Source of the DNA: Azospirillum sp. TSH58
Lineage (GTDB): Bacteria; Pseudomonadota; Alphaproteobacteria; Azospirillales; Azospirillaceae
Direction of reading: 5' to 3'
Length of the DNA: 64,000 bases
Assembly: GCF_003119115.1 (NCBI RefSeq)
Contig: NZ_CP022369.1
Location: forward strand, 372,001 to 436,000
Part shown: positions 17,952 to 26,374 of the stretch, one piece after another
How positions within the stretch are numbered: the first letter of the stretch is position 1
Layout of the letters: the number at the start of each line of letters is the position of its first letter
Notes under the pieces: generated by a model
Databases searched by the model: none
The model's input: the letters and a program-made list of their open reading frames with translations, nothing else
Told to the model about the DNA's origin: nothing
Translations under genes and position numbers: made by a program

Positions 17952-18773
17952 ATGACCACCACCCTCCGGGCGGCACCGCCGCCCGCCGCGCTCGATCTGG
18001 CCCGTCATTTCGAGGGCTTGTCCCGAACCGCCTACCGCTGCCCCGCCGGAGTCTGGACCATCGGCTACGGCCACACCCAGGCCGTCACCCCCGGCGACAC
18101 CGTCACGACCGAACAGGCCGAGCGCCTGCTCGCCGACGATCTGGCCGAGGCCGCCGCAGTGGTAAATGGCGCCGTGACCGTGCCGCTGACCGACGGGCAG
18201 CGGGCCGCGCTGATCGATTTCGTCTTCAACGTCGGGCCGGGGCGGGCCAGGAAGGGCAAGGACCCGGGGAAGGACGGCTTCGTCCGTCTGCGCAGCGGAA
18301 AGCCCTCCACCCTGCTGCGCAAGCTGAACGCCGGTGACGCTGAGGGCGCCGCCGGCGAATTCGGCGCGTGGGTCCATGGTGGCGGCCGGCTGCTGCCCGG
18401 TCTGGTGCGGCGCCGGCGCGCCGAGGAGCTGCTGTTCCGCGGGGCGGACTGGCGGCGCGCCCTGGATGATGGGCCGATGGCGCAGACGGTCGAACCGGCG
18501 GCGCCCTCCGTTCCTGCCGGCGCCGTCCGCGCCGCCGCGGGGACGCTGGCGGTCGGCGGGTCTCTCGGCGTGGTGGCCGAGGTGCTGGCGCCGGTGCTGC
18601 AGGTGACCCAGCAGGTGCAGGACCTCGCCGAACGGGCGCAGGACGTGTCCACGGGGATCCGGGGGCTGGCCGGATGGCTCGGGTGGGCGCCGTCGCCGGC
18701 GGTGGCGGTGCTGTTCACCGGTCTGGTGGTGACGCTGGCCCTGCTGTGGCGGGAGCGCCGCTCCGGCGGCTGA
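17952..18773 (+). CDS. GH24 phage-type lysozyme with C-terminal membrane anchor
   Basis: A 273-aa protein. Residues ~12-170 are a GH24 (T4-type) lysozyme: HFEGLSRTAY with the catalytic Glu21, TIGYGHT at residues 37-42, and the family-typical GQRAALIDFVFNVG and GLVRRRRAEELLF segments. After a Pro/Ala-rich linker and a segment with coiled-coil potential (QVTQQVQDLAERAQ), a hydrophobic stretch near residues 250-266 ends in RERRSGG, suggesting a tail anchor. There is no signal peptide. It looks like a domesticated phage endolysin; no other phage genes are near. The start is supported by GGAG 6 nt upstream. Confidence 0.85.
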   Translation: MTTTLRAAPPPAALDLARHFEGLSRTAYRCPAGVWTIGYGHTQAVTPGDTVTTEQAERLLADDLAEAAAVVNGAVTVPLTDGQRAALIDFVFNVGPGRARKGKDPGKDGFVRLRSGKPSTLLRKLNAGDAEGAAGEFGAWVHGGGRLLPGLVRRRRAEELLFRGADWRRALDDGPMAQTVEPAAPSVPAGAVRAAAGTLAVGGSLGVVAEVLAPVLQVTQQVQDLAERAQDVSTGIRGLAGWLGWAPSPAVAVLFTGLVVTLALLWRERRSGG

Positions 18774-18913
18774 CCGCAGGGACGGCGCGTCCTGACGGGC
18801 GGTGTCGTGGAGGTGGGCGTCGGCGCGGACCCGAAGTCGCGTGCGTTGGCGGTGGCGGATGTGCTGTACTCCACCCGCCGCTCCAACCCCGCGAGTCCCG
18901 ATTCGTCGCCGCC

Positions 18914-21900
18914 ATGCCGACTCCCGCCGATCCCGGATATCCCGCCGCCCAAACCGCCCCCCAAAGCGCGGAGGCCGTGCTGCGCGGCATCCTGGCCGTC
19001 GATGGCAGCAACGAGGAGGCGTGGCTCCGGCTGGGCGGCCTCGCGCTCAAGGAGGGGCGTCACAGCCGCGCCGCGCGCTGCTTCGCGCGCGTCATGCTGC
19101 TCGCCCCTGACCGGGCGCAGGCCATGCACAATCTGGCCGAGGCGCTGCGCCTGACCGGGCGGAAGGGACGGGCGTCCATCGCCTTCAGCCGGGCCTTGCG
19201 GCTCCGTCCGGACTACCCGAAGGCGCTGACGGCCTTCGCCATGATGATGCAGGACCAGGGCACGGGAGGCGTGGCGCGCCGTCTGGCCGTCCGCGCCCTG
19301 ATCGCCGACCCGGCCTTCGCCACGGGATGGCGGAATCTGGCGATGCTGTTCCAACCCCTGAACCAGCCGGACACCGTGGTCCGGCTGATGCGCCGGGCGG
19401 CGCTGTCCGATCCCGGCAACACCGGCGTCCAGGCCGCCCACGGCGTCGCCCTGTGCGAGATCAAGGAGACCCGCCGCGCCGTGGAGGCGCTGCACCGCGC
19501 CGTCGCGCTGGCTCCGGGTGAGGCCGAGCCTCTGGGCCACCTCGCCTACGGCCTGATGCATGCCGGCGATTGCGACGGGGCCCTGCTGGCGTCGTCGCGG
19601 TGCCGCCGCATCGACCCGATGGCGGCGGCGGCGGACGCGCAGGAATCCCTGGCCTGGATGATGATGGGCGACTTCCGGCGCGGCGACGCGGCGATCCGGC
19701 GCGCCGTCACGCTCGACCCCGGCAATTCCGGGATTCTGGTCAACGCGGCGCTGTTCCGGCACACGCTGGACGACGGGGCGGCCAGCCTGCGCTGGAGCAA
19801 GCGCGCCCTGCGGCTGGACCCGGACAGCAGCGTCGGGCGCTTCAACCTGTCGCTGACTCTGCTCCGGCACGGCGATTTCCGCCATGGCTGGGCGCTCTAC
19901 GAGGCGCGCTGGTCGATGTGGGGCAACGCCTTTCCGCGCCACGCCCCGGCCTGGGACGGCGGTCCGCTGAACGGGCGGAGCATCCTGCTGACCGCCGAGC
20001 AGGGGCACGGCGACACGCTGCAGTTCGTGCGCTACGCCACCCTGCTGGCCGAGCGCGGCGGGCGCGTCGTCCTGCACGTCCAACCCTTGCTGAAGCGCCT
20101 GCTCGCCAACACCCCCGGCGTCGCGGCGGTGTACGGGATGGACGAGGAGCCACCGGCCTGCGACCTGTGCGCGCCGCTGCTGAGCCTGCCCGGCCTCGTC
20201 GGAACCCGGCTGGACAGCGTTCCCGCCGCCATGCCCTATCTGCGGCCCGACGAGGCCGACCGCCCGGCGTGGCGGGAGCGGCTGGCCGGGGAGCGGCGGC
20301 TGAAGGTCGGTCTGGTCTGGGCGGGCGAGCCGCGCAAGGAGGACATGAAGGCCAACTCGGTCGACCGGCGGCGGAGCCTGACGCTGGCCGCCCTCGCGCC
20401 GCTGGCCGCCGCGACCGGGACCGTCTTCTACAGCCTGCAGATCGGCGGGGCGGGCGCCCAGGCCAAGGCGCCGCCGCCGGGGATGGAGGTCATCGACTGG
20501 ACCGGCCACATCCGCGACTTCGCCGACACCGCGGCCTTCATCGCCGAACTCGACCTCGTGGTGACGGTGGACACCTCGGTCTGCCATCTGGCGGGCGGGC
20601 TGGGCAAGCCGGTCTGGGTGCTGTCGCGGTTCGACGCCTGCTGGCGCTGGCTCGGCCATCGCGAGGACAGCCCCTGGTACCCGACGATGCGCCTGTTCTA
20701 CCAGGAGGAGCCGGGCGCCTGGGAGGCTCCCATCGCCCGGCTGGCCGCCGCGCTGACCGCCCTGTCCGCCGGCCGCCGCGCCCTTGGGCCGGAGACCCGG
20801 CGGGTTGCGGAACCGGCGCCGGACCCGCTGGGCGCCGGGCTGGCGGCGGCGCTCGCCGCCCACCGCTCCGGACGCCTGGGCGAGGCCGCCGCCGGCTACC
20901 GCCGGGCGCTCGCCGCCGATCCGGCGAAGGGCGACGCGCTGCATCTTCTCGGGCTGACGGGGCTGGCCGGCGCCGTACAGGACGGGGCCGGGCGCTGGCT
21001 CGACCGCGCCGTCGCCGTCGAGCCGGGGCGCGCGGTCTTCCGCAATTCGCTGGGTGAGTGCCACCGCTCCGCCGACCGGGTGGAGGCCGCCGGGCGGTCC
21101 TGCCGGCAGGCCGTCGCGCTCGATCCCGCCTATGCCGAGCCGCAGGTCAACCTCGCCAAACTGTCGGTGGCCGCCGGCCGGCCAGGGACCGGAACCCGGC
21201 AGGCCCGGCGCGCGGTGCGCCTGTCGCCCCTGTTGCCGGACGCGTGGCGCAGCCTCGGCCATGCGGCTCTGGAGCAGGGCGAGGCCGTGGTGGCCGAACG
21301 GGCCGCCCAACGGACGCTGGCGCTCCTGCCCACCGATGGGGAAGCGCTGGGCCACGCCGCGCGCCTGGCCGGACGGCGCGGCGACCGGGATCTGGCGGAG
21401 CGGCTGCTCGGGCGCGTCCTGCGCCTCGCCCCGGAATCGGCGGCGGCGTGGCGCGAGCGGGCCGATCTGTGTCTGAAGAGGGGTGGGCACGCCGTCGCCC
21501 TGCCCATGCTGCAACGGGCGCTCGCCCTCGCCCCCGATTTTCCGGAGGCGCTCAACAACCTCGGCGGCGCGCTGCTCGGGCTGCGGCGCCGCGAGGAGGC
21601 CGGGCGCCAGTACCGCCGGGCCATCCAGCTCCGCCCCGGCTATCCCGACCCCTGGAACAACGCCGGCAGCGCCTTGCAGGAGCGCGGCGACACCGCCCTG
21701 GCCCTGGATCATTACCGGCGCGCGGTGGCGCTGTCCCCCGACCATCCCGTGGCCTACGCGAACATGGGCGAGACGATCCGCTCATCGGCGGCCGGGCTGG
21801 CGGATTTCCGGACGGCGGAGGCGCTGTGCCGCCGCGCCCTGACGCTGGTGCCGGACCATGGCGCCGCCCTCAACGCGCTGTCCGTGCTGTGCCTGGACCT

Positions 21901-22930
21901 GCGGCGCCTGGAGGAGGCGGAGGCCGGTTTCCGTACCCTCATCGGGCGGGACCCGGAGAGCGCCCAGGCCCGCTTCAACCTGTCGCTGGTCCTGCTGACC
22001 GGCGGCCGCCTGCGCGAGGGGTGGGAGCATTACGAGGAGCGCTGGCGGATCGGCGAGATTCCGGTTCCCAAGGCGCCGGGCCGGCTGTGGACCGGCGAGC
22101 CGCTGGAGGGCCGCAGCATCCTGCTGCACGCCGAGCAGGGCCATGGCGACACGCTGCAATTCGTGCGCTACGCCCCGCTGGTGGCGGAGCGGGGCGGCCG
22201 GGTCCATCTGGCCGTCCACAACGGCTTGCGGCGCCTGATGCAGCGCATCCCCGGACTGGAGGGCGTGTACGACCTCTATGGCGGGTTGCCGGCAACGGAG
22301 GTCCACTGCCCGCTGCTCAGCCTGCCGCGGGCCTTCGGAACGGAGCTTGGCAGCATCCCCGCGGCCGTCCCCTACCTCTCCGCCGATCCGGCCGAGGTGG
22401 AGCGGTGGCGGGCGCGCCTGCCTGCGGACGGGCGGCTCAAGGTCGGGCTCGTGTGGTCCGGCGACCCGCGGCCGCACAGCCCGAAGGCCAACGCGGTGGA
22501 CCGGCGGCGCAGCCTGACCCTGGCCGCCCTGGCGCCGCTGGCCGCCGCCGGGGACGCGCTGTTCGTCAGCTTGCAGAAGGGCACCCCCGCCGAGCAGGCC
22601 AAGGACCCGCCGCCCGGCATGGCGCTGATCGACCCGATGGACGCGGTGACGGATTTCGCGGACACGGCGGCGCTGATGCGCTGCCTGGACCTGATCGTCA
22701 CCGTGGACACGTCGGTCTGCCATCTGGCGGGCGGGCTGGGCCTGCCGGTCTGGGTGCTGTCGCGCTTTTCCGGCTGCTGGCGCTGGCTCGAACACCGAAA
22801 GGACAGCCCCTGGTACCCGACGCTCCGGCTGTTCCACCAGCCCGCCCCCGGCGACTGGGAACCGGCCGTCGCCCAACTGGCGGAGGCGCTGGCGGAGCGT
22901 GTGCGTTCCCACGCGGCCCGTCCGGGGTGA
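18914..22930 (+). CDS. Large TPR protein with two glycosyltransferase-like domains (internal duplication)
   Basis: About 1338 aa. Two units repeat in tandem: a TPR array followed by a GT-B-like domain. Each unit has GRSILL-x-AEQGHGDTLQFVR, then VGLVWAGEP/VGLVWSGDP (about residues 465 and 1177), NxVDRRRSLTLAALAPLAA, DFADTA, VTVDTSVCHLAGGLG and DSPWYPT. These C-terminal blocks resemble the sugar-nucleotide-binding half of ADP-heptose/O-GlcNAc-type transferases. TPR helices fill residues ~20-400 and ~640-1100. No signal peptide or TM is evident. The ATG start at 18914 has only a weak ribosome site. Related single-unit proteins are common in alphaproteobacteria; the acceptor is unknown. Confidence 0.85.
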   Translation: MPTPADPGYPAAQTAPQSAEAVLRGILAVDGSNEEAWLRLGGLALKEGRHSRAARCFARVMLLAPDRAQAMHNLAEALRLTGRKGRASIAFSRALRLRPDYPKALTAFAMMMQDQGTGGVARRLAVRALIADPAFATGWRNLAMLFQPLNQPDTVVRLMRRAALSDPGNTGVQAAHGVALCEIKETRRAVEALHRAVALAPGEAEPLGHLAYGLMHAGDCDGALLASSRCRRIDPMAAAADAQESLAWMMMGDFRRGDAAIRRAVTLDPGNSGILVNAALFRHTLDDGAASLRWSKRALRLDPDSSVGRFNLSLTLLRHGDFRHGWALYEARWSMWGNAFPRHAPAWDGGPLNGRSILLTAEQGHGDTLQFVRYATLLAERGGRVVLHVQPLLKRLLANTPGVAAVYGMDEEPPACDLCAPLLSLPGLVGTRLDSVPAAMPYLRPDEADRPAWRERLAGERRLKVGLVWAGEPRKEDMKANSVDRRRSLTLAALAPLAAATGTVFYSLQIGGAGAQAKAPPPGMEVIDWTGHIRDFADTAAFIAELDLVVTVDTSVCHLAGGLGKPVWVLSRFDACWRWLGHREDSPWYPTMRLFYQEEPGAWEAPIARLAAALTALSAGRRALGPETRRVAEPAPDPLGAGLAAALAAHRSGRLGEAAAGYRRALAADPAKGDALHLLGLTGLAGAVQDGAGRWLDRAVAVEPGRAVFRNSLGECHRSADRVEAAGRSCRQAVALDPAYAEPQVNLAKLSVAAGRPGTGTRQARRAVRLSPLLPDAWRSLGHAALEQGEAVVAERAAQRTLALLPTDGEALGHAARLAGRRGDRDLAERLLGRVLRLAPESAAAWRERADLCLKRGGHAVALPMLQRALALAPDFPEALNNLGGALLGLRRREEAGRQYRRAIQLRPGYPDPWNNAGSALQERGDTALALDHYRRAVALSPDHPVAYANMGETIRSSAAGLADFRTAEALCRRALTLVPDHGAALNALSVLCLDLRRLEEAEAGFRTLIGRDPESAQARFNLSLVLLTGGRLREGWEHYEERWRIGEIPVPKAPGRLWTGEPLEGRSILLHAEQGHGDTLQFVRYAPLVAERGGRVHLAVHNGLRRLMQRIPGLEGVYDLYGGLPATEVHCPLLSLPRAFGTELGSIPAAVPYLSADPAEVERWRARLPADGRLKVGLVWSGDPRPHSPKANAVDRRRSLTLAALAPLAAAGDALFVSLQKGTPAEQAKDPPPGMALIDPMDAVTDFADTAALMRCLDLIVTVDTSVCHLAGGLGLPVWVLSRFSGCWRWLEHRKDSPWYPTLRLFHQPAPGDWEPAVAQLAEALAERVRSHAARPG

Positions 22931-22957
22931 CCGGGGAGGGCCGTCGCGGGATCCGGT

Positions 22958-23728
22958 TCAGCGGAACCGTCCGCCGCCGTCCATGTCCACCACGGATCCC
23001 GACAGGTAGGCGACGCGCGGCGAGCTGAGGAGCGTGACGAGGGAGGCGATCTCGGACGGCTCGGCGAGGCGCCCGAAGGGAAGATCGCCCAGGGCCTCGG
23101 CCCAGCGCTCCTCGTCGTCGAAGCGCGTCTTGGCCCGCTTGCGGTAGACGGCCGCGACCCGGTCGGTGCGCGTCGCCGAGGGATTCACCCCGAAGACGCG
23201 GACGTTCCAGTCGGTGCTGCGCGCGCCCACCGCCTGGGTGAAGGCGATGAGGGCGGCGTTGCCCGCCGATCCGCAGGCGTAGTCCCAGCGTGGCGTCATG
23301 CCCATCATGCCGATGACGTTGACGATGGTGCCACCACCGCGCTGCCGCATCGCCTCGACGAACAGCTTCGTCATGTGGATGTAGCCGAAGACCTTCAGCT
23401 GCCACGCCGCTTCCCATTCGGCCATGCCGAGGTCGAGGACGCTGCCGCCGGGGATCGCCCCGGCGTTGTTGACCAGCACGTCGATTCCGGGAAGCGCCGC
23501 GGCGAGCCGTTCGCGGGCCTCCCCGTCGGCGAGGTCGGCGGCCATGGTCTCGACCGCCACCCCGTGGCGCGCGCGGATGCCCGCTGCCGCCGCCTCCAGC
23601 GCCGCCGCGTCGCGGGCGACCAGGACGGGCAGGGCGCCCTCGGCGGCGAAGGCCTCGGCGCAGGCGAGGCCGATCCCCTTGGAGCCCCCGGTGACGAGGA
23701 CCCGCTTGCCGGACAGGTTCAAATCCAT
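22958..23728 (-). CDS. Short-chain dehydrogenase/reductase with altered active site
   Basis: A 256-aa SDR: nucleotide-binding TGGSKGIG (13-20), NNAG (87-90) and a C-terminal VVDMDGGGRFR typical of FabG-like proteins. The catalytic tetrad is degenerate. Tyr150 is kept (WDYACGSAGNAAL), but the lysine expected four residues later is Ser154, and the usual active-site serine region reads NVIGMMG. It may use another chemistry or bind rather than reduce. It is the last gene of the leftward operon, 3 nt after the deacetylase. Confidence 0.88.
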   Translation of the reverse strand: MDLNLSGKRVLVTGGSKGIGLACAEAFAAEGALPVLVARDAAALEAAAAGIRARHGVAVETMAADLADGEARERLAAALPGIDVLVNNAGAIPGGSVLDLGMAEWEAAWQLKVFGYIHMTKLFVEAMRQRGGGTIVNVIGMMGMTPRWDYACGSAGNAALIAFTQAVGARSTDWNVRVFGVNPSATRTDRVAAVYRKRAKTRFDDEERWAEALGDLPFGRLAEPSEIASLVTLLSSPRVAYLSGSVVDMDGGGRFR

Positions 23729-23731
23729 CGC

Positions 23732-24634
23732 TCAGCCCTCCCCCGATTCCGTTGCCGATTCCGCTGCCGGCTCCGCCGCCGCGTACCAGTCGGCGATCTC
23801 CGGGCCGGTGGCGAAGGCGACGTGGGGCGAGGCCTGCAACAGGTCCAGCATGGCTTCCAGCTCGTGCAGGCGGTGCGGCACCGCGATCAGGTGCGGGTGC
23901 AGGCCGATGGCCAGGACGCGCGGGTGTTCCGCGCATTCCCGCTCGAACAGCCGCAGGGTGTGGCCGAGCCGGCTCAGCATCTCGCCCGTCGCGTGCTTCT
24001 CGATGGCGTAGACGATGGAGTCGTTGATCTCCAGGTTGTAGGGCATGGCGAGCAGCGGGCCGTGCGCGGTGCGCATCCAGCTCGGCAGGTCGTCCACCAC
24101 CCAGTCGAACACATGGTCGATGCCCTGGCGGCGCAGCAGGTCGGGAGTCTGCACCGTCTCGCGCAGGCCGGGGCTCAGCCAGCCGCGCGGGCGCTTGCCG
24201 GTGAAGCGCTGGATGCGGTCCAGCGCCGCCTCGATCAGCGCCTCCTCGCCGTCGCCGGCGTGGTTGATCGCCTTCTGGTGCATGCCGTGGCCGATGAACT
24301 CCCAGCCGGCGGCGAGCATGGCCTCGGCCGCCTGCGGGTAGGCGTCGATGACCCCGGCGTTGAGGCTGGTCGAGGCGGGCACGCCACGGTCGCGGAACAG
24401 CTTCAGGATGCGCGGCAGGCCGCTGCGCATGCCGTAGTCGGCCCAGCTGAAGTTCGGCACGTCCGGCACCGTCTCCCGCCCGTGGGGCGGGGTGATGATG
24501 GTGCGCGGCATCGCCTCGTCGAAGCGCCAGTTCTCCACGTTGACAACCAGATGGGCGATGATCCGGCGCCCCTGGAAGTCGGGCAGCGCCGGCCGCGCGT
24601 CGGACAGGCGGTAGCTGATCCGGGGGTTGGTCAT
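23732..24634 (-). CDS. Polysaccharide deacetylase-family (NodB/PuuE-like) hydrolase
   Basis: A 300-aa cytoplasmic protein of the carbohydrate esterase 4 / PuuE-like group: FSWADYGMRSGLPRILKLF, PASTSLNAGVI, GWEFIGHGMHQKA with candidate metal-binding histidines, and GWLSPGLRETVQTPDLL. No signal peptide is present, so a small imported C-N substrate (amide, ureide or N-formyl compound) is more likely than a cell-wall polysaccharide. The start codon overlaps the stop of the ABC ATPase gene (ATGA), which links its substrate to the transporter. Confidence 0.88.
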   Translation of the reverse strand: MTNPRISYRLSDARPALPDFQGRRIIAHLVVNVENWRFDEAMPRTIITPPHGRETVPDVPNFSWADYGMRSGLPRILKLFRDRGVPASTSLNAGVIDAYPQAAEAMLAAGWEFIGHGMHQKAINHAGDGEEALIEAALDRIQRFTGKRPRGWLSPGLRETVQTPDLLRRQGIDHVFDWVVDDLPSWMRTAHGPLLAMPYNLEINDSIVYAIEKHATGEMLSRLGHTLRLFERECAEHPRVLAIGLHPHLIAVPHRLHELEAMLDLLQASPHVAFATGPEIADWYAAAEPAAESATESGEG

Positions 24635-25398
24635 GCGTGTTCCTTCTGGGCTTCGCGCATCTCGGCCATGATGGCGGCCTTGTGCCGGATGAAGGCGGGA
24701 TCGGTGAGCTGATCGACGGAGCGGGGCCGCGGCAGGTCCACGGTGATCTCGCGGGTGATCCGCCCCGGCCGGGCCGACATGATGCAGATGCGGTCGGCGA
24801 GCAGGATCGCCTCGTCGATGTCGTGCGTGACGAACAGCACCGTGGTGCCGAGCGACTGCCAGACGTCGAGCAGAAGCTGCTGCATGCTCATGCGCGTCTG
24901 GGCGTCGAGCGCGCCGAACGGCTCGTCCATCAGCAGCGCCTTGGGGTCCATGACCAGGGCGCGGGCGATGCCGACGCGCTGGCGCATGCCGCCGGAGAGC
25001 TGCGAGGGCAGGGAGTGGGCGAAGCGCTCCAGCCCGACGAGGCGGAGAAGCTCGCGGATCTTCGGCTCGTATTCGGCGCGCGGGCGCTTCTGGACGCTCG
25101 GCCCGAAGGCGATGTTCTGCTCCACCGTCAGCCAGGGCAGCAGGGCCGCCTCCTGGAAGACGACGGCGCGTTCCGGGCCGGGGCTGTCGACCGTGCCGCC
25201 GTTGAAGGACAGCGCGCCGGAGGTCATGTCCTCGAAGCCGGCGATCAGGTTGAGCAGGGTGGATTTCCCGCAGCCCGAGGGGCCGAGCAGGGCGACGAAC
25301 TCGCCCTCGCCGATGTCGAGGTTGACGCGGTCGAGCGCGACGACCGGCTGCTTGCCGGGATAGGTCTTCACGACCTCGCGGAAACGAATGGTGCCCAC
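24631..25398 (-). CDS. Tau/Ssu-type ABC transporter ATP-binding protein
   Basis: A 255-aa ABC ATPase of the nitrate/sulfonate/taurine class: Walker A GPSGCGKST, Q-loop VFQEAALLPWLTV, signature LSGGMRQR, Walker B ALLMDEPFGALDAQTR and FVTHDIDEA. The GTG start has GGAGA about 6-8 nt upstream. It is 15 nt after the permease gene and overlaps the deacetylase gene. It powers uptake of the ligand bound by the protein at 26375. Confidence 0.92.
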   Translation of the reverse strand: MGTIRFREVVKTYPGKQPVVALDRVNLDIGEGEFVALLGPSGCGKSTLLNLIAGFEDMTSGALSFNGGTVDSPGPERAVVFQEAALLPWLTVEQNIAFGPSVQKRPRAEYEPKIRELLRLVGLERFAHSLPSQLSGGMRQRVGIARALVMDPKALLMDEPFGALDAQTRMSMQQLLLDVWQSLGTTVLFVTHDIDEAILLADRICIMSARPGRITREITVDLPRPRSVDQLTDPAFIRHKAAIMAEMREAQKEHA

Positions 25399-25413
25399 GT
25401 TTATCTCCGTCCT

Positions 25414-26295
25414 TTAGCGCGAGGCGGATTGGAGCCGGCGCCAGCGCAGGGCCCAGTGCTCGACGGTGACGATCAGGCGGTCGCTCAGCAGGCCCATGGC
25501 CCCGATCGACAGCATGTCGGCGATGACCACGTCCATGCGGCCCACGTAATAGGCATCCCACAGCACGTAGCCGAGCCCCGACTTGACCGCGACCATTTCG
25601 GAGACGATGACCGCCGTCCAGGCGATGCCCAGACCGATGCGCAGCCCCGTGAAGATCGCCGGCAGCGCCGCCGGCAGGACCACGCGCCGCAGCACGTCGA
25701 AGCGGCTGGCCCCCATCATCTCGGCCGCCCGGATCCAGTTGCGGTCGACGTCGCGGGCGCCGTGCGTGGCGTTCACCACGATTGGGTAGAAGCCGCCGAG
25801 AGCGATCAGGAAGATCGCGCCCATGTCCTGGATGCCGAACACGGCGATGGAGAAGGGCAGCCACGCGGTGATGGGAATGGGGCGCAGAAGCTGGATCGTC
25901 GGGTCCACGGTGCCGGACACGGCGCGGCTCCAGCCGATCATGACGCCCGCCGGGATGCCGATGGCCATGGCGAGCACGAAGCCCTGGGCGACCCGCATCG
26001 ACGAGAACAGCACGTTGCTCAGCCAGGTGCCGCTGTAGGGGTTGAGGCCCATGCCCTGCGGGCCGAAGGCCCAGACGACCCAGGCGTCCCAGACCCGGTC
26101 GGGCGTCGGCAGCACGCCGCCGGCCAGCGAGCCGCCCGATCCGGCGAGCTGCCACGCCGCGATCACCAGGACGGGCAGCAGCGCCGCGCGCAGCGCCGCC
26201 CCGGTCCGGCCCGCCGGGAACAGGCCCCGGCCCTTCACCTTCGGAGCCGCCGGCACGGGGGCCGCGTCCAGGGCTCTTGCGGGCGCGTCATTCAT
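25414..26295 (-). CDS. Tau/Ssu-type ABC transporter permease
   Basis: A 293-aa permease with about six hydrophobic segments and the class-typical PIPITAWLPFSIAVFG, EAA loop (RAAEMMGASRFDVLRRVVLP) and GLRIGLGIAWTAVIVSEMV. The N-terminal ~40 residues are Ala/Pro-rich and cytoplasmic. I placed the start at MNDAPAR; the frame stays open upstream but that part has no homologous character. It belongs to the importer of the leftward catabolic operon. Confidence 0.92.
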   Translation of the reverse strand: MNDAPARALDAAPVPAAPKVKGRGLFPAGRTGAALRAALLPVLVIAAWQLAGSGGSLAGGVLPTPDRVWDAWVVWAFGPQGMGLNPYSGTWLSNVLFSSMRVAQGFVLAMAIGIPAGVMIGWSRAVSGTVDPTIQLLRPIPITAWLPFSIAVFGIQDMGAIFLIALGGFYPIVVNATHGARDVDRNWIRAAEMMGASRFDVLRRVVLPAALPAIFTGLRIGLGIAWTAVIVSEMVAVKSGLGYVLWDAYYVGRMDVVIADMLSIGAMGLLSDRLIVTVEHWALRWRRLQSASR

Positions 26296-26341
26296 CACTC
26301 CAGTCCTCCGCCATTCTTGTCGGCCGCCACGCTGTCGGAAG

Positions 26342-26363
26342 GCCGCCCGCCGGAGCGGGCGGC
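26342..26363 (-). promoter_or_regulatory. Intercistronic hairpin between binding-protein and permease genes
   Basis: A 9-bp stem (gccgcccgc / gcgggcggc) with a 4-nt loop lies between the solute-binding-protein gene and the permease gene in the leftward operon. It may raise expression of the binding protein relative to downstream genes by blocking 3'-end decay or by partial termination. Confidence 0.55.
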
Positions 26364-26374
26364 GGCTTGCCGTG

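Noticed and set aside
18065..21745. 1226-codon open frame on the minus strand
   Set aside because: Antisense to the lysozyme and TPR genes, no recognisable domain, shadow composition.
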